Source of the DNA: Palleronia marisminoris
GTDB taxonomy: Bacteria > Pseudomonadota > Alphaproteobacteria > Rhodobacterales > Rhodobacteraceae
Length of the DNA stretch: 64,000 nucleotides
Direction: 5' to 3'
Assembly: GCF_900172315.1 (NCBI RefSeq)
Contig: NZ_FWFV01000008.1
Span: 62,001-126,000, forward strand
The position numbers and the translations under genes were made by a program. Within the stretch, counting starts at the first letter, position 1. Every line of letters starts with the position of its first letter. Positions 9,115 through 20,249 of this stretch are shown piece by piece. Under the pieces are notes generated by a model. It made no database searches, was not told where the DNA came from, and was given only the letters and a program-made list of their open reading frames with translations.

Positions 9115-9177
9115 GTCTCCGGGTCCATGCGCGGGGTGTGTGCGCCAAGGTGCTTGCGGGTCAACCGTGACCGGCCG

Positions 9178-9909
9178 TCAGGGGTTGCGAGAAAGTCTGT
9201 CGAATGTGGCGTGGAGGGCATTGGGCACGTCGGCCTCTTCCATCGCCACCCGCATCCTCTGGTTATAGCCTCCGGGCGTGTCGAGCTGGGCCAGCAGCGT
9301 GTCCGAGTCTTGTCCGTCGAGGGCCGAGGCGATCAGGCGGCGCAGGAAGGCCTCGGCCTCGGCCGGCTCGGCGACGCGCGGGGCGAGCCATTGCGCGGTC
9401 CGGGACACCATGAGCGCGGCGGCGGACAGGAGCGATTGAGCGACCATGTAGGCGGCGAACTCGTTCTCGGCCGCCAGCGGCAAGACCGTGTTGCGGGCGC
9501 CGAACAGGACCTCGATCAGGGTGGTGTCACCGAGGGCGAGGATCGGCGAGCCGCCTCGGGAAATGGCGGGGAAGGGGATCATAACGGCCGCGGCCTCGGC
9601 CGGCGCGACAAGGCGCGCGACATCGGCCAGGGTCGCGTCGGCCATCAGCGAGACGACCCGTTGCCCCTCGCGGAAGCGCAACGGGGCCAGGATGTCGGGC
9701 GCGGCGCTCGCCATCAGCCCCAGGAACACCACGTCGCTGGCGTCGAGCACGGCCTGATTGCCGGCCACGCTCACCTCGTCGAAGCGCTCCGCCAGGTCCT
9801 GCGAACGGGTCCGGCTGCGTTCCGAGACGGTGATCCGGTGGCCGTCACCGGCGAGGCCCTCGACCACGGCCGCGGCGATGGTTCCGGTCCCGATGATGCC
9901 GATGCGCAT
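9178..9909 (-). CDS. Pyrroline-5-carboxylate reductase-like NAD(P)-binding protein
   Basis: 243 residues starting MRIGIIGTGTIAAAVVEGLA, a Rossmann dinucleotide-binding motif, with the overall layout of ProC-like oxidoreductases (VFLGLMASAAPDIL, then PFPAISRGGSP and a C-terminal helical dimerisation region with GGYNQRM). ATG 9909 is preferred over in-frame ATG 9915 because GAGGG is 6 nt from it but abuts the other. It lies between ppk1 and ppx in the same orientation. Divergence from housekeeping ProC is evident in the C-terminal half, so proline biosynthesis should not be assumed. Confidence 0.75.
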   Translation of the reverse strand: MRIGIIGTGTIAAAVVEGLAGDGHRITVSERSRTRSQDLAERFDEVSVAGNQAVLDASDVVFLGLMASAAPDILAPLRFREGQRVVSLMADATLADVARLVAPAEAAAVMIPFPAISRGGSPILALGDTTLIEVLFGARNTVLPLAAENEFAAYMVAQSLLSAAALMVSRTAQWLAPRVAEPAEAEAFLRRLIASALDGQDSDTLLAQLDTPGGYNQRMRVAMEEADVPNALHATFDRLSRNP

Positions 9910-9976
9910 GCACATCCCTCGCGTGGCTCCGATGCCGAGTGATGCACGTCCCCGCGAGGGAAGGCAAACGATGCCG

Positions 9977-12150
<2,174 letters not shown>

Positions 12151-12154
<4 letters not shown>

Positions 12155-12858
12155 GGCGCGTCCTTTGCCTCCGGTTCATGACGGGACGATGACATCCGAG
12201 ACAACGCCTCTTTCGCCAGCTCGCGGCCGACCCCGCGCTTGCGGCTGAGGGACAGGCGGTCGATCTCGACGGCAAGATCGCGCGCTGCCTCGGCCGTGCG
12301 AGGCATCCGCGGGACGAGGTAGGTCAGCACCGACATGTCCGGCTCGAGCCCCAGATCCCGGAGCTGCTTTTCCAGAAGCGAGCCCAGAAGCGCGTCGTCC
12401 GGCGGGTCGAGCTGCGCCACGGTCAGCGCAGAAAGGCGCGAGCGCAGGTCGGGCAGGGCGACGGACCAGCGCGCCGGCGGTTCGCGCCCGGTGACCAGAA
12501 GCCGGCCGCCACTGCTGCCGAGGCGGTTGTAGAGGTGGAACAGCGCCGTCTCGGGCGCGCGCTGCCCGGCGATGGCCGGCACGTCCTCGACCGCGACGCG
12601 TCCGGCGCTCGCCAGCGTCGCGATGTCGAGCCGCGGCAGCTCCCTAGCGCCGACCACGACGGCCCCGGCCCCTTCGGCCCAGACATGGGCAAGATGGGTC
12701 TTGCCGCTCGCCGCGGGGCCGGTCAGCGCGAGCCGCCCGCCAGGCCAGCGGGGGCTTTCCAGCATCCCAAGCGCCACCGCGTTCGAGGGCGTGACGACGA
12801 AGTCCTCGCGCCCGAGGGCAGGACGGAAGGGCAGGTTCAGGGGAAGCTGCTCTGCCAT
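12151..12858 (-). CDS. hda: DnaA-homologous regulator of replication initiation (Hda/HdaA)
   Basis: 235-residue DnaA-like AAA+ protein lacking the DNA-binding domain. It starts MAEQLPLNLPFRP; QLPLNL at residues 4-9 is the sliding-clamp-binding motif that lets Hda act with the beta clamp to promote hydrolysis of DnaA-ATP. A P-loop GPAASGKTH follows, then VAVEDVPAIAG in the Walker B position and a C-terminal sensor-2-like MPRTAEAARDLAVEID segment. The start overlaps the stop of the upstream membrane protein by one nucleotide and the stop overlaps ppk1 by 4 nt. Hda versus the related Caulobacter HdaA name is a nomenclature matter. Confidence 0.9.
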
Positions 12859-13967
12859 CAGGCCTGTGGCCCCCGTCCCGATCCCTGGTAGAGCGCGCTC
12901 GCCTTGTAGCGCGCGGTCATGAAGCGCGCGATCACGCCGATCGCGGCGGCCAGCGGCACCGCCACCAGAAGCCCGACGAAGCCGAAGACCGACCCGAAAG
13001 CGGCCAGCGCGAAGAGAAGCCACACGGGATGCAGCCCGACGCTGTCGCCCACCAGCTTTGGCGTCAGGAAGTTGCCCTCGACGAACTGGCCCGACTGGAA
13101 GATCGCCCAGACCGCGATGATCCAGACCCAGTCACCCCAGAACTGGAACAGCGCCAGGCCGATCGCCAGCACCCCGCCTACCAGCGCGCCCACGTAGGGA
13201 ATGAAGGTCAGGAACCCCGCAATCGCCCCCACGATCAACCCGAACTGCAACCCGACCAGCGCCAGCGCGGCGGCGTAATAGACCCCGAGGATCAGGCACA
13301 CGAGACCCTGTCCCCGCACGAATGAGGCCAGCGTGTCATCCACCTCGCGCGCGAGGCTGCGGATCACCGGGGCGTGGTCCCGGGGCAGGAGGCTGTCGAT
13401 CTTGGCCATCATCCGGTCCCAGTCGACCAGCAGGTAGACCGACACGACGGGCACGATCAGGAACAGGACGAGCACGTTGAACAGGCCCGACACGCTGGCG
13501 ACAGCGCCTTCGATCAGCGTCCCGGCCCGCTCGCGCAGACCCGCGGTCACGCTCTGCAAGAGGGTGCCGAGGGTGGTCTCGATCTCGTCGGGCTCGGGCA
13601 GGTTGTCGACGAGGCCCGGATACTCGGTGGTCAGCCACTGATGGGCGCTGGCCACCGTGTTGGGCGCCTGCTCGATCAGCAGGGCGATGCGCTCGGACAG
13701 GGCCGCGGCCTGGCTGACGAGCGTCGGGATCACCAGCACGACGCAAGCCACGAAGAACAGCAGCATCCCGACGGTGATGATCGCGACCGAGACGACGCGC
13801 CCCAGCCCCACCGCCTGCAGCCGGTCGGCGATCGGGTCCAGAAGATAGGCCACCGCCGCCCCCAGAACGAACGGCAGGATGACGTCGCCCAGCCACCACA
13901 GCAGGAACAGGAACACCACGAGGGCGGCGCCCCAGTATTTCAGCTGATCTCGGACGGTGAGGGTCAT
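12858..13967 (-). CDS. AI-2E family transporter (PerM-like membrane protein)
   Basis: 369 residues with about eight hydrophobic segments: two near the N-terminus (LVVFLFLLWWLGDVILPFVL), a long central amphipathic region (about residues 100-180) and a C-terminal block including GALVGGVLAIGLALFQF. The layout and PYVGALVGG motif identify the AI-2E/PerM superfamily, whose members have varied or unknown substrates. First gene of the operon continuing to hda, ppk1, the P5CR-like gene and ppx. Autoinducer export is not implied by the family name. Confidence 0.85.
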   Translation of the reverse strand: MTLTVRDQLKYWGAALVVFLFLLWWLGDVILPFVLGAAVAYLLDPIADRLQAVGLGRVVSVAIITVGMLLFFVACVVLVIPTLVSQAAALSERIALLIEQAPNTVASAHQWLTTEYPGLVDNLPEPDEIETTLGTLLQSVTAGLRERAGTLIEGAVASVSGLFNVLVLFLIVPVVSVYLLVDWDRMMAKIDSLLPRDHAPVIRSLAREVDDTLASFVRGQGLVCLILGVYYAAALALVGLQFGLIVGAIAGFLTFIPYVGALVGGVLAIGLALFQFWGDWVWIIAVWAIFQSGQFVEGNFLTPKLVGDSVGLHPVWLLFALAAFGSVFGFVGLLVAVPLAAAIGVIARFMTARYKASALYQGSGRGPQA

Positions 13968-14099
13968 GGGCTCTCGTGCTCGCGGCGTTTGCGCTTATCG
14001 GGACATTGCGGGCGGGGATCAATCAGGGCCCCCTCATTCGATAGCGCATGTCGAGCCGCGCTTGTAGCGCCCTTGCGCGACGCCTATCAGGGGCGAGGA

Positions 14100-14903
14100 A
14101 TGAAACAGGTCATCTGCATCAATTGGGGCACGAAATACGGCCCCCCCTACATCAATCGCCTGTATGGCATGGTTGCGCGCAACATCACGCCGCCCTTCCG
14201 CTTCGTCTGCTTCTGCGACGATTCCACCGGCATCCGGCCCGAGGTCGAGACGCAGCCGCTGCCCGAGATCGACTACGAGATCCCGCAGACCAAGACCGGG
14301 ATCTGGCCGAAATCGCGCCTCTGGGGTGCGCGGCTGGGCGATCTTTCGGGGCCGGTCCTGTTCCTTGATCTCGACATGGTGGTGACGGGCTCGCTGGACG
14401 GGTTCTTCGACTACGGCGACCCCGAGGACGTGATCCTGTCGCGCAACCCCTCGAACCCGCTCGAGCGGTTGGGCCAGACCTCGGTCTTTCGCTTTCCCGT
14501 CGGCAAGCTGCTGCCCTTGCAGGAGAAATTCCGCGCCGATCCGCTGGGGGTTGCGGAGAGCTACCGCTACGAGCAGCGCTTCGTGACCCGCAATGCGCCG
14601 GGCGGCGTGAAGCTGTTTCCGCGCGGCTGGGTCGTTCATTTCCGCCGGCACTGCCGCCGGATCACGCCGCTGAACTACCTGTTGCCGCCGAAGCTGCCCG
14701 CCCGCGCGAAGATCGTCATCTTCCCCGGCCACCTGACGCCGGGCGACGCCATTGCAGGCCGCTATGGACCCAGGCGCGCCGACAGCGTCGCGGGGCACCT
14801 GAAACTGCTGTTCGACCGACGCCGCCGCAGGGGCGGGCCGATCACCCACCTGCGCCATTTCATCCGGCCCGCCCCCTGGGTCGCCGACCACTGGCGAGAG
14901 TGA
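14100..14903 (+). CDS. Probable glycosyltransferase
   Basis: 267 residues with the start of a GT-A nucleotide-sugar transferase: [27 protein letters not shown] and a DxD-like motif in [11 protein letters not shown] near residue 90. The C-terminal part is basic ([20 protein letters not shown] and RRRRRGG), suggesting membrane or nucleic-acid-like surface contact. No signal peptide. It stands alone between the AI-2E transporter gene (divergent) and proS, with no polysaccharide gene cluster around it, so acceptor and sugar are unknown. Confidence 0.75.
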   Translation: MKQVICINWGTKYGPPYINRLYGMVARNITPPFRFVCFCDDSTGIRPEVETQPLPEIDYEIPQTKTGIWPKSRLWGARLGDLSGPVLFLDLDMVVTGSLDGFFDYGDPEDVILSRNPSNPLERLGQTSVFRFPVGKLLPLQEKFRADPLGVAESYRYEQRFVTRNAPGGVKLFPRGWVVHFRRHCRRITPLNYLLPPKLPARAKIVIFPGHLTPGDAIAGRYGPRRADSVAGHLKLLFDRRRRRGGPITHLRHFIRPAPWVADHWRE

Positions 14904-14967
14904 CTTGCGGGGGCGGTGTATTTTCGCCTACCCCCGTCAACGCATCGCGCCGAAGGAGCCACAACCC

Positions 14968-16317
14968 ATGCGCCTCTCCCGCTACTTCCTGCCCGTCATG
15001 AAAGAGACCCCTGCGGACGCGCAGATCGCGAGTCATCGCCTGATGCTGAGGGCGGGCATGATCAAGCAGGCCAGCGCGGGCATCTATTCGTGGCTGCCGC
15101 TGGGCTACAAGGTGCTCAAGAACATCGAGCGCATCGTCCACGAAGAGCAGATCGCCGCCGGCCACATCCCGATGCTGATGCCGACGCTGCAACCGGCCGA
15201 CCTGTGGCGCGAGAGCGGCCGCTACGACGCCTACGGCCCGGAAATGCTGCGGATCCGCGACCGGCAGGACCGCGACATGCTTTACGGTCCCACGAACGAA
15301 GAGATGATCACCGACATCTTCCGCAGCCATGTCTCGAGCTACCGCGACCTGCCGCTGACGCTGTACCATATCCAGTGGAAGTTCCGCGACGAGGTCCGCC
15401 CCCGCTTCGGCGTCATGCGCGGGCGCGAGTTCTACATGAAGGACGGCTACAATTTCGACCTCACCTACGAGGACGCGATGCACGCTTATGACCGCCACAT
15501 GGTCAGCTACCTGCGCAGCTACGAGCGCATGGGCCTGCGCGCGATCCCGATGCGCGCCGATTCGGGCCCGATCGGTGGCGAGGACACGCACGAGTTCCTG
15601 GTGCTGGCCGACACGGGCGAGTCCGAGGTCTTCTACGACAGCACGATCCTCGACATGAAGCTCGGCGACCGGGGCATCGACTACTACGACCGCGCCGGCC
15701 TGCGGAACATCTGCGAGACTTGGACCACGCCCTACGCCCGTACGGACGAAACGCACGACCAGTCGCTGTTCGAGAAGATCCCCGAGGACCGCCGCCGCGA
15801 ATCGCGCGGGATCGAGGTGGGGCAGATCTTCTACTTCGGCACCAAGTATTCCGCCGCCATGGGCGCCACGGTCGCCGGGCCGGACGGGGCGAAGGTGCCG
15901 GTGCACATGGGCTCGCACGGGATCGGCGTCAGCCGCCTCGTCGGCGCGCTGATCGAGGCGAACCACGACGAAAAGGGCATCATCTGGCCCGAGGGCGTGA
16001 CGCCGTTTCACGTCGGCATCGTGAACCTGCGGCAGGGCGACGGCGATTGCGATGCTGCGTGCGAGCGTCTGCTGGAGGCGACGACCGCGCTGGGGCTCGA
16101 GCCGCTCTACGACGACCGGAACGAGCGGGCAGGCGCGAAATTCGCGACGATGGATTTGATCGGACTACCGTGGCGCATCACCGTCGGCCCGCGCGGCCTG
16201 AAGGAGGGCAAGGTCGAGCTGACCTCGCGCCGCACCGGCGAAAGCGAAGAGATGTCGCCCGAGGCCGCCATTGACCGGATCGCTCAGATCTACGGGATAG
16301 GCCATACGCCCGAATGA
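14968..16317 (+). CDS. proS: Prolyl-tRNA synthetase (short alphaproteobacterial type)
   Basis: Charges tRNA-Pro. The 449-residue length shows this is the short ProS lacking the large editing insertion between motifs 2 and 3 found in E. coli ProS. Class II signatures: motif 2 region [25 protein letters not shown] upstream, motif 3 [14 protein letters not shown], and a C-terminal anticodon-binding domain. An AAGGAG ribosome-binding site lies upstream of ATG 14968. A 9-bp hairpin follows the stop. Absence of the editing domain implies dependence on a free-standing ProXp-type deacylase, not seen in this window. Confidence 0.96.
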   Translation: MRLSRYFLPVMKETPADAQIASHRLMLRAGMIKQASAGIYSWLPLGYKVLKNIERIVHEEQIAAGHIPMLMPTLQPADLWRESGRYDAYGPEMLRIRDRQDRDMLYGPTNEEMITDIFRSHVSSYRDLPLTLYHIQWKFRDEVRPRFGVMRGREFYMKDGYNFDLTYEDAMHAYDRHMVSYLRSYERMGLRAIPMRADSGPIGGEDTHEFLVLADTGESEVFYDSTILDMKLGDRGIDYYDRAGLRNICETWTTPYARTDETHDQSLFEKIPEDRRRESRGIEVGQIFYFGTKYSAAMGATVAGPDGAKVPVHMGSHGIGVSRLVGALIEANHDEKGIIWPEGVTPFHVGIVNLRQGDGDCDAACERLLEATTALGLEPLYDDRNERAGAKFATMDLIGLPWRITVGPRGLKEGKVELTSRRTGESEEMSPEAAIDRIAQIYGIGHTPE

Positions 16318-16323
16318 TCCCGA

Positions 16324-16348
16324 CCGCGGCGCTTGACCGGCGCCGCGG
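16324..16348 (+). terminator. Hairpin after proS
   Basis: Perfect 9-bp GC-only inverted repeat (16324-16332 with 16340-16348, 7-nt loop) beginning 6 nt after the proS stop. No T-run follows, so it may reduce rather than abolish read-through into puuD. Confidence 0.5.
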
Positions 16349-16389
16349 GATGGCCAGACTGCGCGGTCGGGACGAACGAAGGGGCCGGG

Positions 16390-17604
16390 ATGTACGATTA
16401 TGCCATCATGTGGGAGTGGATGGCCTTCGCCGCCCGCTGGCTCCACGTCATCACCGCGATCGCGTGGATCGGCTCGTCGTTCTATTTCATCGCGCTCGAC
16501 CTAGGGTTGAACCGGAACATCCCCGGACCGGCCGATGGCGAGGAATGGCAGGTCCACGGCGGCGGCTTCTACCACATGCAGAAATACCTGGTCGCTCCAC
16601 CCCAGATGCCCGAGCACCTGACCTGGTTCAAATGGGAGAGCTACTGGACCTGGCTGTCCGGCTTCGCCCTCCTGATGATCCTCTACTGGGCGGGGGCCGA
16701 GCTTTACCTGATCGACCCCGACAAGGCGGACCTTGCGACGTGGCAGGCGATCCTGATCTCGCTCGCCTTCATCGTCGGCGGCTGGATCGCCTATGACGCG
16801 CTGTGCAAGTCGCCCCTGAAGGAGCGGCCCACGGCGGTCATGCTTGTCCTCTTCGCCGGGATCGTGGCGTCGTCCTGGGCGCTGAACCACATCTTCACCG
16901 GGCGGGCGGCCTTGCTGCACCTGGGCGCGATGACGGCCACGATCATGACGGCCAACGTCGCCCACATCATCATCCCCAACCAGCGGATCGTGGTGGCGGA
17001 CCTGAAGGCCGGGCGCACGCCGGACCCGAAATACGGGAAGATCGCCAAGCTGCGCTCGACCCACAACAACTACCTGACCTTGCCGGTCGTGTTCCTGATG
17101 CTGTCGAACCACTACCCGCTGGCCTTCGGGACCGAGAACGCCTGGATCATCGCGTCGCTCGTCTTCCTGATCGGCGTCTCGATCCGCCACTTCTTCAACA
17201 CGATGCACGCCCGCGGCAGCGCGCCGTGGTGGACCTGGGGCGTGACGGCGGTGCTGTTCGTCATCCTCGCCTGGCTGTCGACCGCCCCGCTACGCACCGC
17301 CACCGTCGAGGCCGCACCGTTGAGCGGCGCCGCCCTCCGCTACGCCGAGGCCGAGCATTTCGACGCGGTAAGCTCGATCGTCATGGGGCGCTGCTCCATG
17401 TGCCATGCGCACGAGCCCGCGTGGGAGGGGATGCTCTGGGCTCCGAAGGGCGTCGTCCTCGATACGCCGGAAGCCGTCGCTCGCGAAGCGCGCCGCATCT
17501 ACCTGCAGGCCGGCGTCAGCCACGCCATGCCGCCGGCGAACCTGAGCTTCATGACAGAGGACGAGCGCGCGACGCTCCGCGCCTGGTTCGAGGGGGCGTC
17601 CTGA
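16390..17604 (+). CDS. puuD: Membrane urate oxidase with C-terminal cytochrome c domain (PuuD)
   Basis: Oxidises urate to 5-hydroxyisourate using the respiratory chain. The 404-residue protein has about eight membrane helices in residues 10-300 (first: WLHVITAIAWIGSSFYFIAL), the usual PuuD N-terminal domain, followed by a periplasmic cytochrome c domain with the haem motif C335-x-x-C338-H339 (CSMCH) and a distal Met in HAMPPANLSFM. ATG 16390 is chosen because upstream in-frame codons lack the conserved hydrophobic start and GAAGGGG precedes it. Its product is the substrate of UraH at 3344, so the urate pathway genes are split into two loci about 10 kb apart. Confidence 0.93.
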   Translation: MYDYAIMWEWMAFAARWLHVITAIAWIGSSFYFIALDLGLNRNIPGPADGEEWQVHGGGFYHMQKYLVAPPQMPEHLTWFKWESYWTWLSGFALLMILYWAGAELYLIDPDKADLATWQAILISLAFIVGGWIAYDALCKSPLKERPTAVMLVLFAGIVASSWALNHIFTGRAALLHLGAMTATIMTANVAHIIIPNQRIVVADLKAGRTPDPKYGKIAKLRSTHNNYLTLPVVFLMLSNHYPLAFGTENAWIIASLVFLIGVSIRHFFNTMHARGSAPWWTWGVTAVLFVILAWLSTAPLRTATVEAAPLSGAALRYAEAEHFDAVSSIVMGRCSMCHAHEPAWEGMLWAPKGVVLDTPEAVAREARRIYLQAGVSHAMPPANLSFMTEDERATLRAWFEGAS

Positions 17605-17645
17605 GGGTGCAGGCGGCGCGGCCACCCGCGTCGCGCGCAGAGGGA

Positions 17646-18359
17646 TCAGAAGAAGAGCGAGATCAGGAACGGCGCCAGCACCGCCGTCAGCATCGCGTTG
17701 AGCCCCATTCCGACGCCGGCGAACGCTCCCGCCGTCGAGTTGACGCGGAACGCGTGCGCCGTGCCGATTCCATGCGCCGCGATTCCCACGGCGAAACCCC
17801 GCGCGCGCCAGTCGGTGAACCCGCAGGCGTTCAGAAGGGGCGTCGCGATGACGGCGCCGATCACGCCGGTCAGGATCACCAGAACGGCCGTCAGCGAGGG
17901 CAGACCGCCGATCTGCTCGGCCACGCCGATGGCGACGGGGGCGGTGGCGGATTTGGGCGCGACCGACAGCAGCGTCTCGCCCCGGACCCCGAGCGCCCAG
18001 GCCACGCCGACGGCCGAGCCGATGGCGGTGACGCTGCCCGCGACAAGGGCTGCGATCATCGGCAGGAAGGTCCGCTTCAGCCGTGGCAGGTTGGCATATA
18101 GCGGCATCGCGAGGGACACGGTGGCCGGGCCCAGCATGAAGTGGACGAACTGCGCGCCTTCGAAATAGCGCTGGTAGGGCACGCCGGTGACGAGCAACAC
18201 TGCCCCGATCAGGATGACCGAGATCAACACCGGGTTGGCCAGCGGATGGCGCGAGCGGCCCGCGATCGCGTCGGCGGCGAGGTAGGCGACGAGGGTCAGC
18301 GTCAGCCACAGCAGCGGCTCTTGTTCGAGGTAGGACCAGAGGGCGACAGCGTCATTCAT
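17646..18359 (-). CDS. lrgB: LrgB/CidB family membrane protein
   Basis: 237 residues with about six or seven membrane helices; PVLISVILIGAVLLV, FVHFMLGPATVSLAMPLYAN and SAHGIGTAHAFR-type residues near the C-terminus are LrgB/YohK signatures. LrgAB proteins act as a pair in the cytoplasmic membrane; links to murein hydrolase control and to pyruvate or glycolate transport have been reported in different organisms. The gene overlaps the preceding lrgA by 8 nt. Substrate here unknown. Confidence 0.88.
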   Translation of the reverse strand: MNDAVALWSYLEQEPLLWLTLTLVAYLAADAIAGRSRHPLANPVLISVILIGAVLLVTGVPYQRYFEGAQFVHFMLGPATVSLAMPLYANLPRLKRTFLPMIAALVAGSVTAIGSAVGVAWALGVRGETLLSVAPKSATAPVAIGVAEQIGGLPSLTAVLVILTGVIGAVIATPLLNACGFTDWRARGFAVGIAAHGIGTAHAFRVNSTAGAFAGVGMGLNAMLTAVLAPFLISLFF

Positions 18360-18708
18360 CTTTCTCGGCCCCCGTCAGGCGCACCACGCCGCGAAAGGCG
18401 AGCGTGGCGGCGAGGATTGACAGGCCGGTGCTGATCGTCAGGGCGACGATCAGGGCGGGGCCGTTGCGACCGAACGTATCGATATGGGCGATGACGCCCA
18501 CGCCCGCCGGCACGAACAGCAACGACAGATGGCCGAGGATCGTATCCGTGGTCGGCTTCAGCAAGTCCCGCAGCGCCGGGCGCAGGACGAGCGCGCAGAA
18601 AAGCGCCGCGAGCCCGATCACCGGGCCGGGCACCGGGACGCCGAGGCCACGGGACAGGAGCTCTCCGGCCAGCTGGAACAGAAGGAGGATCGCGAGGGCG
18701 CGGATCAT
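18352..18708 (-). CDS. lrgA: LrgA/CidA family membrane protein
   Basis: 118 residues with four hydrophobic helices; LLLFQLAGELLSRGLGVPVPGPVIGL contains the conserved GxPvPGpViG motif of the CidA/LrgA holin-like family. It precedes and overlaps lrgB, giving the usual lrgAB pair. The start ATG is at 18708. Together the two proteins probably form one membrane complex; a role in lysis control or small organic acid transport cannot be decided from sequence. Confidence 0.87.
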   Translation of the reverse strand: MIRALAILLLFQLAGELLSRGLGVPVPGPVIGLAALFCALVLRPALRDLLKPTTDTILGHLSLLFVPAGVGVIAHIDTFGRNGPALIVALTISTGLSILAATLAFRGVVRLTGAEKDE

Positions 18709-18873
18709 TTGCAGGTGCTCCGGCGCGGTTGCCGCGGATCAGGAAGGGCGTCGAATGGCAGCTCTGGCATTGAGAATCCTGTCGCGGCGTTGCGGGGCAC
18801 GTAGGTCGCGAAGGTCGCCCGGAACAGGTGGTGCGGGTCCCTCATTCGCCGAATCAGCTTTAACTTTGCAGTC

Positions 18874-18890
18874 GCAGCATTAAATGCTGC
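18874..18890. promoter_or_regulatory. TGC-rich perfect palindrome upstream of the small phasin-like gene
   Basis: Perfect 8-nt arms around one base (18874-18881 with 18883-18890), containing GCAGC and GCTGC. It sits 24 nt upstream of the start codon at 18914, where a repressor operator would act. TGC-rich sites are known for PhaR-type regulators of phasin genes; assigning it here is inference. Confidence 0.45.
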
Positions 18891-18913
18891 AGGAGCGAAT
18901 ACAGGAGTGCCGC

Positions 18914-19204
18914 ATGGGTAACCAAGGCTATGTTACGAATATGTTTGCCGCGATGCGGATGATGACCGAGGCGCAGGCCGTGATTTCCTACCGTGTGCTG
19001 GGGGTCGCCGGCCTCTGGCCCGTCGCGCCGTCAGAGGTGTGGCGCATGTCGCTGGAGAAGGGACCCGCCTTCGCGGCGGCCTCGCAGGCGGCGTGGACCT
19101 CGGCGCTGGCGGGGCAGTCGCCCGACAAGGTCGCCGCGGCGTGGCTGAAGCCGATTTCCGGGCACACGCGGTCGAACGAGCGGCGATTGTCGCGGCGTCG
19201 CTAA
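18914..19204 (+). CDS. Small phasin-like/uncharacterised conserved protein
   Basis: 96 residues, Ala- and Met-rich, helical, with a basic C-terminus (HTRSNERRLSRRR). Motif MTEAQAVISYRVLGVAGLW is shared with small Rhodobacteraceae proteins, often labelled antifreeze protein in databases without evidence; size and composition are closer to granule-associated phasin-like proteins. AGGAG lies 6 nt upstream of ATG 18914. A TGC-rich palindrome precedes it and a strong intrinsic terminator follows (19247-19275), so it is probably a monocistronic, separately regulated gene. Function unknown; the phasin idea is a hypothesis. Confidence 0.7.
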   Translation: MGNQGYVTNMFAAMRMMTEAQAVISYRVLGVAGLWPVAPSEVWRMSLEKGPAFAAASQAAWTSALAGQSPDKVAAAWLKPISGHTRSNERRLSRRR

Positions 19205-19246
19205 GCCCCGACGCCCGTGGACAGTCGCGCCGCTTTGGCGCAGCTT

Positions 19247-19275
19247 GGCCTCCGAACGACGACGGAGGCCTTTTT
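19247..19275 (+). terminator. Intrinsic terminator of the small phasin-like gene, overlapping the deoC ribosome-binding site
   Basis: 8-bp stem (19247-19254 with 19263-19270), 8-nt loop, then five Ts at 19271-19275. The right arm contains GGAGG (19264-19268), which is exactly 8 nt upstream of the GTG used by deoC. Confidence 0.85.
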
Positions 19276-19276
19276 C

Positions 19277-20242
19277 GTGACCACTTCAGCGGGACATCCG
19301 CGCAATCCCGGCATGGCGCTCGATCTGTCGTTGATCGAAGGCGTCCGCGTGAACAGGTCGGCGGCCGAACGGCGGGCGGCCGGGTTCGGCAGCCGACGCT
19401 CTGTCAAGAAGACACACCAGGCGGCGTGGCTGGTCAACGCCATCCGCCTGATCGACCTGACCACGCTCTCGGGCGACGACACCGCCGGCAAGGTCAAGCG
19501 CCTGTGCGCCAAGGCCCGCGCGCCGCTTGCCCGGCGGATCGTCGAAGGGCTGGGGATCGAGGATGTCGGCCTGAAAGTGGGCGCGGTCTGCGTCTATCCC
19601 ACCATGGTCCCCCACGCCGTAGAGGCGCTGGAAGGGTCCGGCATTCCGGTGGCGAGCGTCGCAACAGGCTTCCCCGCGGGCCTGATGCCGCTGGACCTGC
19701 GCCTGAAAGAGATCGAGTGGGCCGTCGCGCAGGGTGCCGCCGAGATCGACATCGTCATCAGCCGCGAGCTGGCGCTGAAGGGCGACTGGCAGGCGCTTTA
19801 CGACGAGGTGAAGGCGATGCGCGAGGCCTGCGGCGAGGCGCATCTGAAGGCCATCCTTGCCACCGGCGAGCTCGGAACGCTGACCAACGTGCACGCCGCT
19901 AGCATGGTCGCGATGCAGGCCGGGGCAGACTTCATCAAGACCTCGACGGGGAAAGAGGGCGTGAACGCGACGCTTCCGGTGTCGCTGACCATGGTGCGGG
20001 CGTTGCGCGACTATGGTGAGGCGACGGGCTACAAGATCGGCTTCAAACCCGCCGGTGGGATCAAGGCGGCAAAGGAAGCGCTCGCCTGGCAGGTCCTGAT
20101 GAAGGAGGAGTTGGGCCGCGACTGGCTCGAGCCGGACCTGTTCCGCTTCGGCGCCTCGTCCATGCTGGGCGATATCGAGCGGCAGCTCGAACACCACGTC
20201 ACCGGGCGCTACGCCGCCTCGCACCGCCACGCGATGTCGTGA
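19277..20242 (+). CDS. deoC: Deoxyribose-phosphate aldolase
   Basis: Cleaves 2-deoxyribose-5-phosphate to glyceraldehyde-3-phosphate and acetaldehyde. The Schiff-base lysine motif GADFIKTSTGK and KVGAVCVYPTMV are present; total 321 residues. GTG 19277 is preferred: GGAGG lies 8 nt upstream, the resulting N-terminus (TTSAGHPRNPGMALDL) matches the pre-catalytic extension common in this family of alphaproteobacteria, and an earlier in-frame ATG (19217) would place the start before a transcription terminator. ATG 19313 is a shorter alternative. The aldehyde dehydrogenase gene begins 7 nt after the stop, so the acetaldehyde product is probably oxidised by its operon partner. Confidence 0.92.
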   Translation: MTTSAGHPRNPGMALDLSLIEGVRVNRSAAERRAAGFGSRRSVKKTHQAAWLVNAIRLIDLTTLSGDDTAGKVKRLCAKARAPLARRIVEGLGIEDVGLKVGAVCVYPTMVPHAVEALEGSGIPVASVATGFPAGLMPLDLRLKEIEWAVAQGAAEIDIVISRELALKGDWQALYDEVKAMREACGEAHLKAILATGELGTLTNVHAASMVAMQAGADFIKTSTGKEGVNATLPVSLTMVRALRDYGEATGYKIGFKPAGGIKAAKEALAWQVLMKEELGRDWLEPDLFRFGASSMLGDIERQLEHHVTGRYAASHRHAMS

Positions 20243-20249
20243 GGGACAG

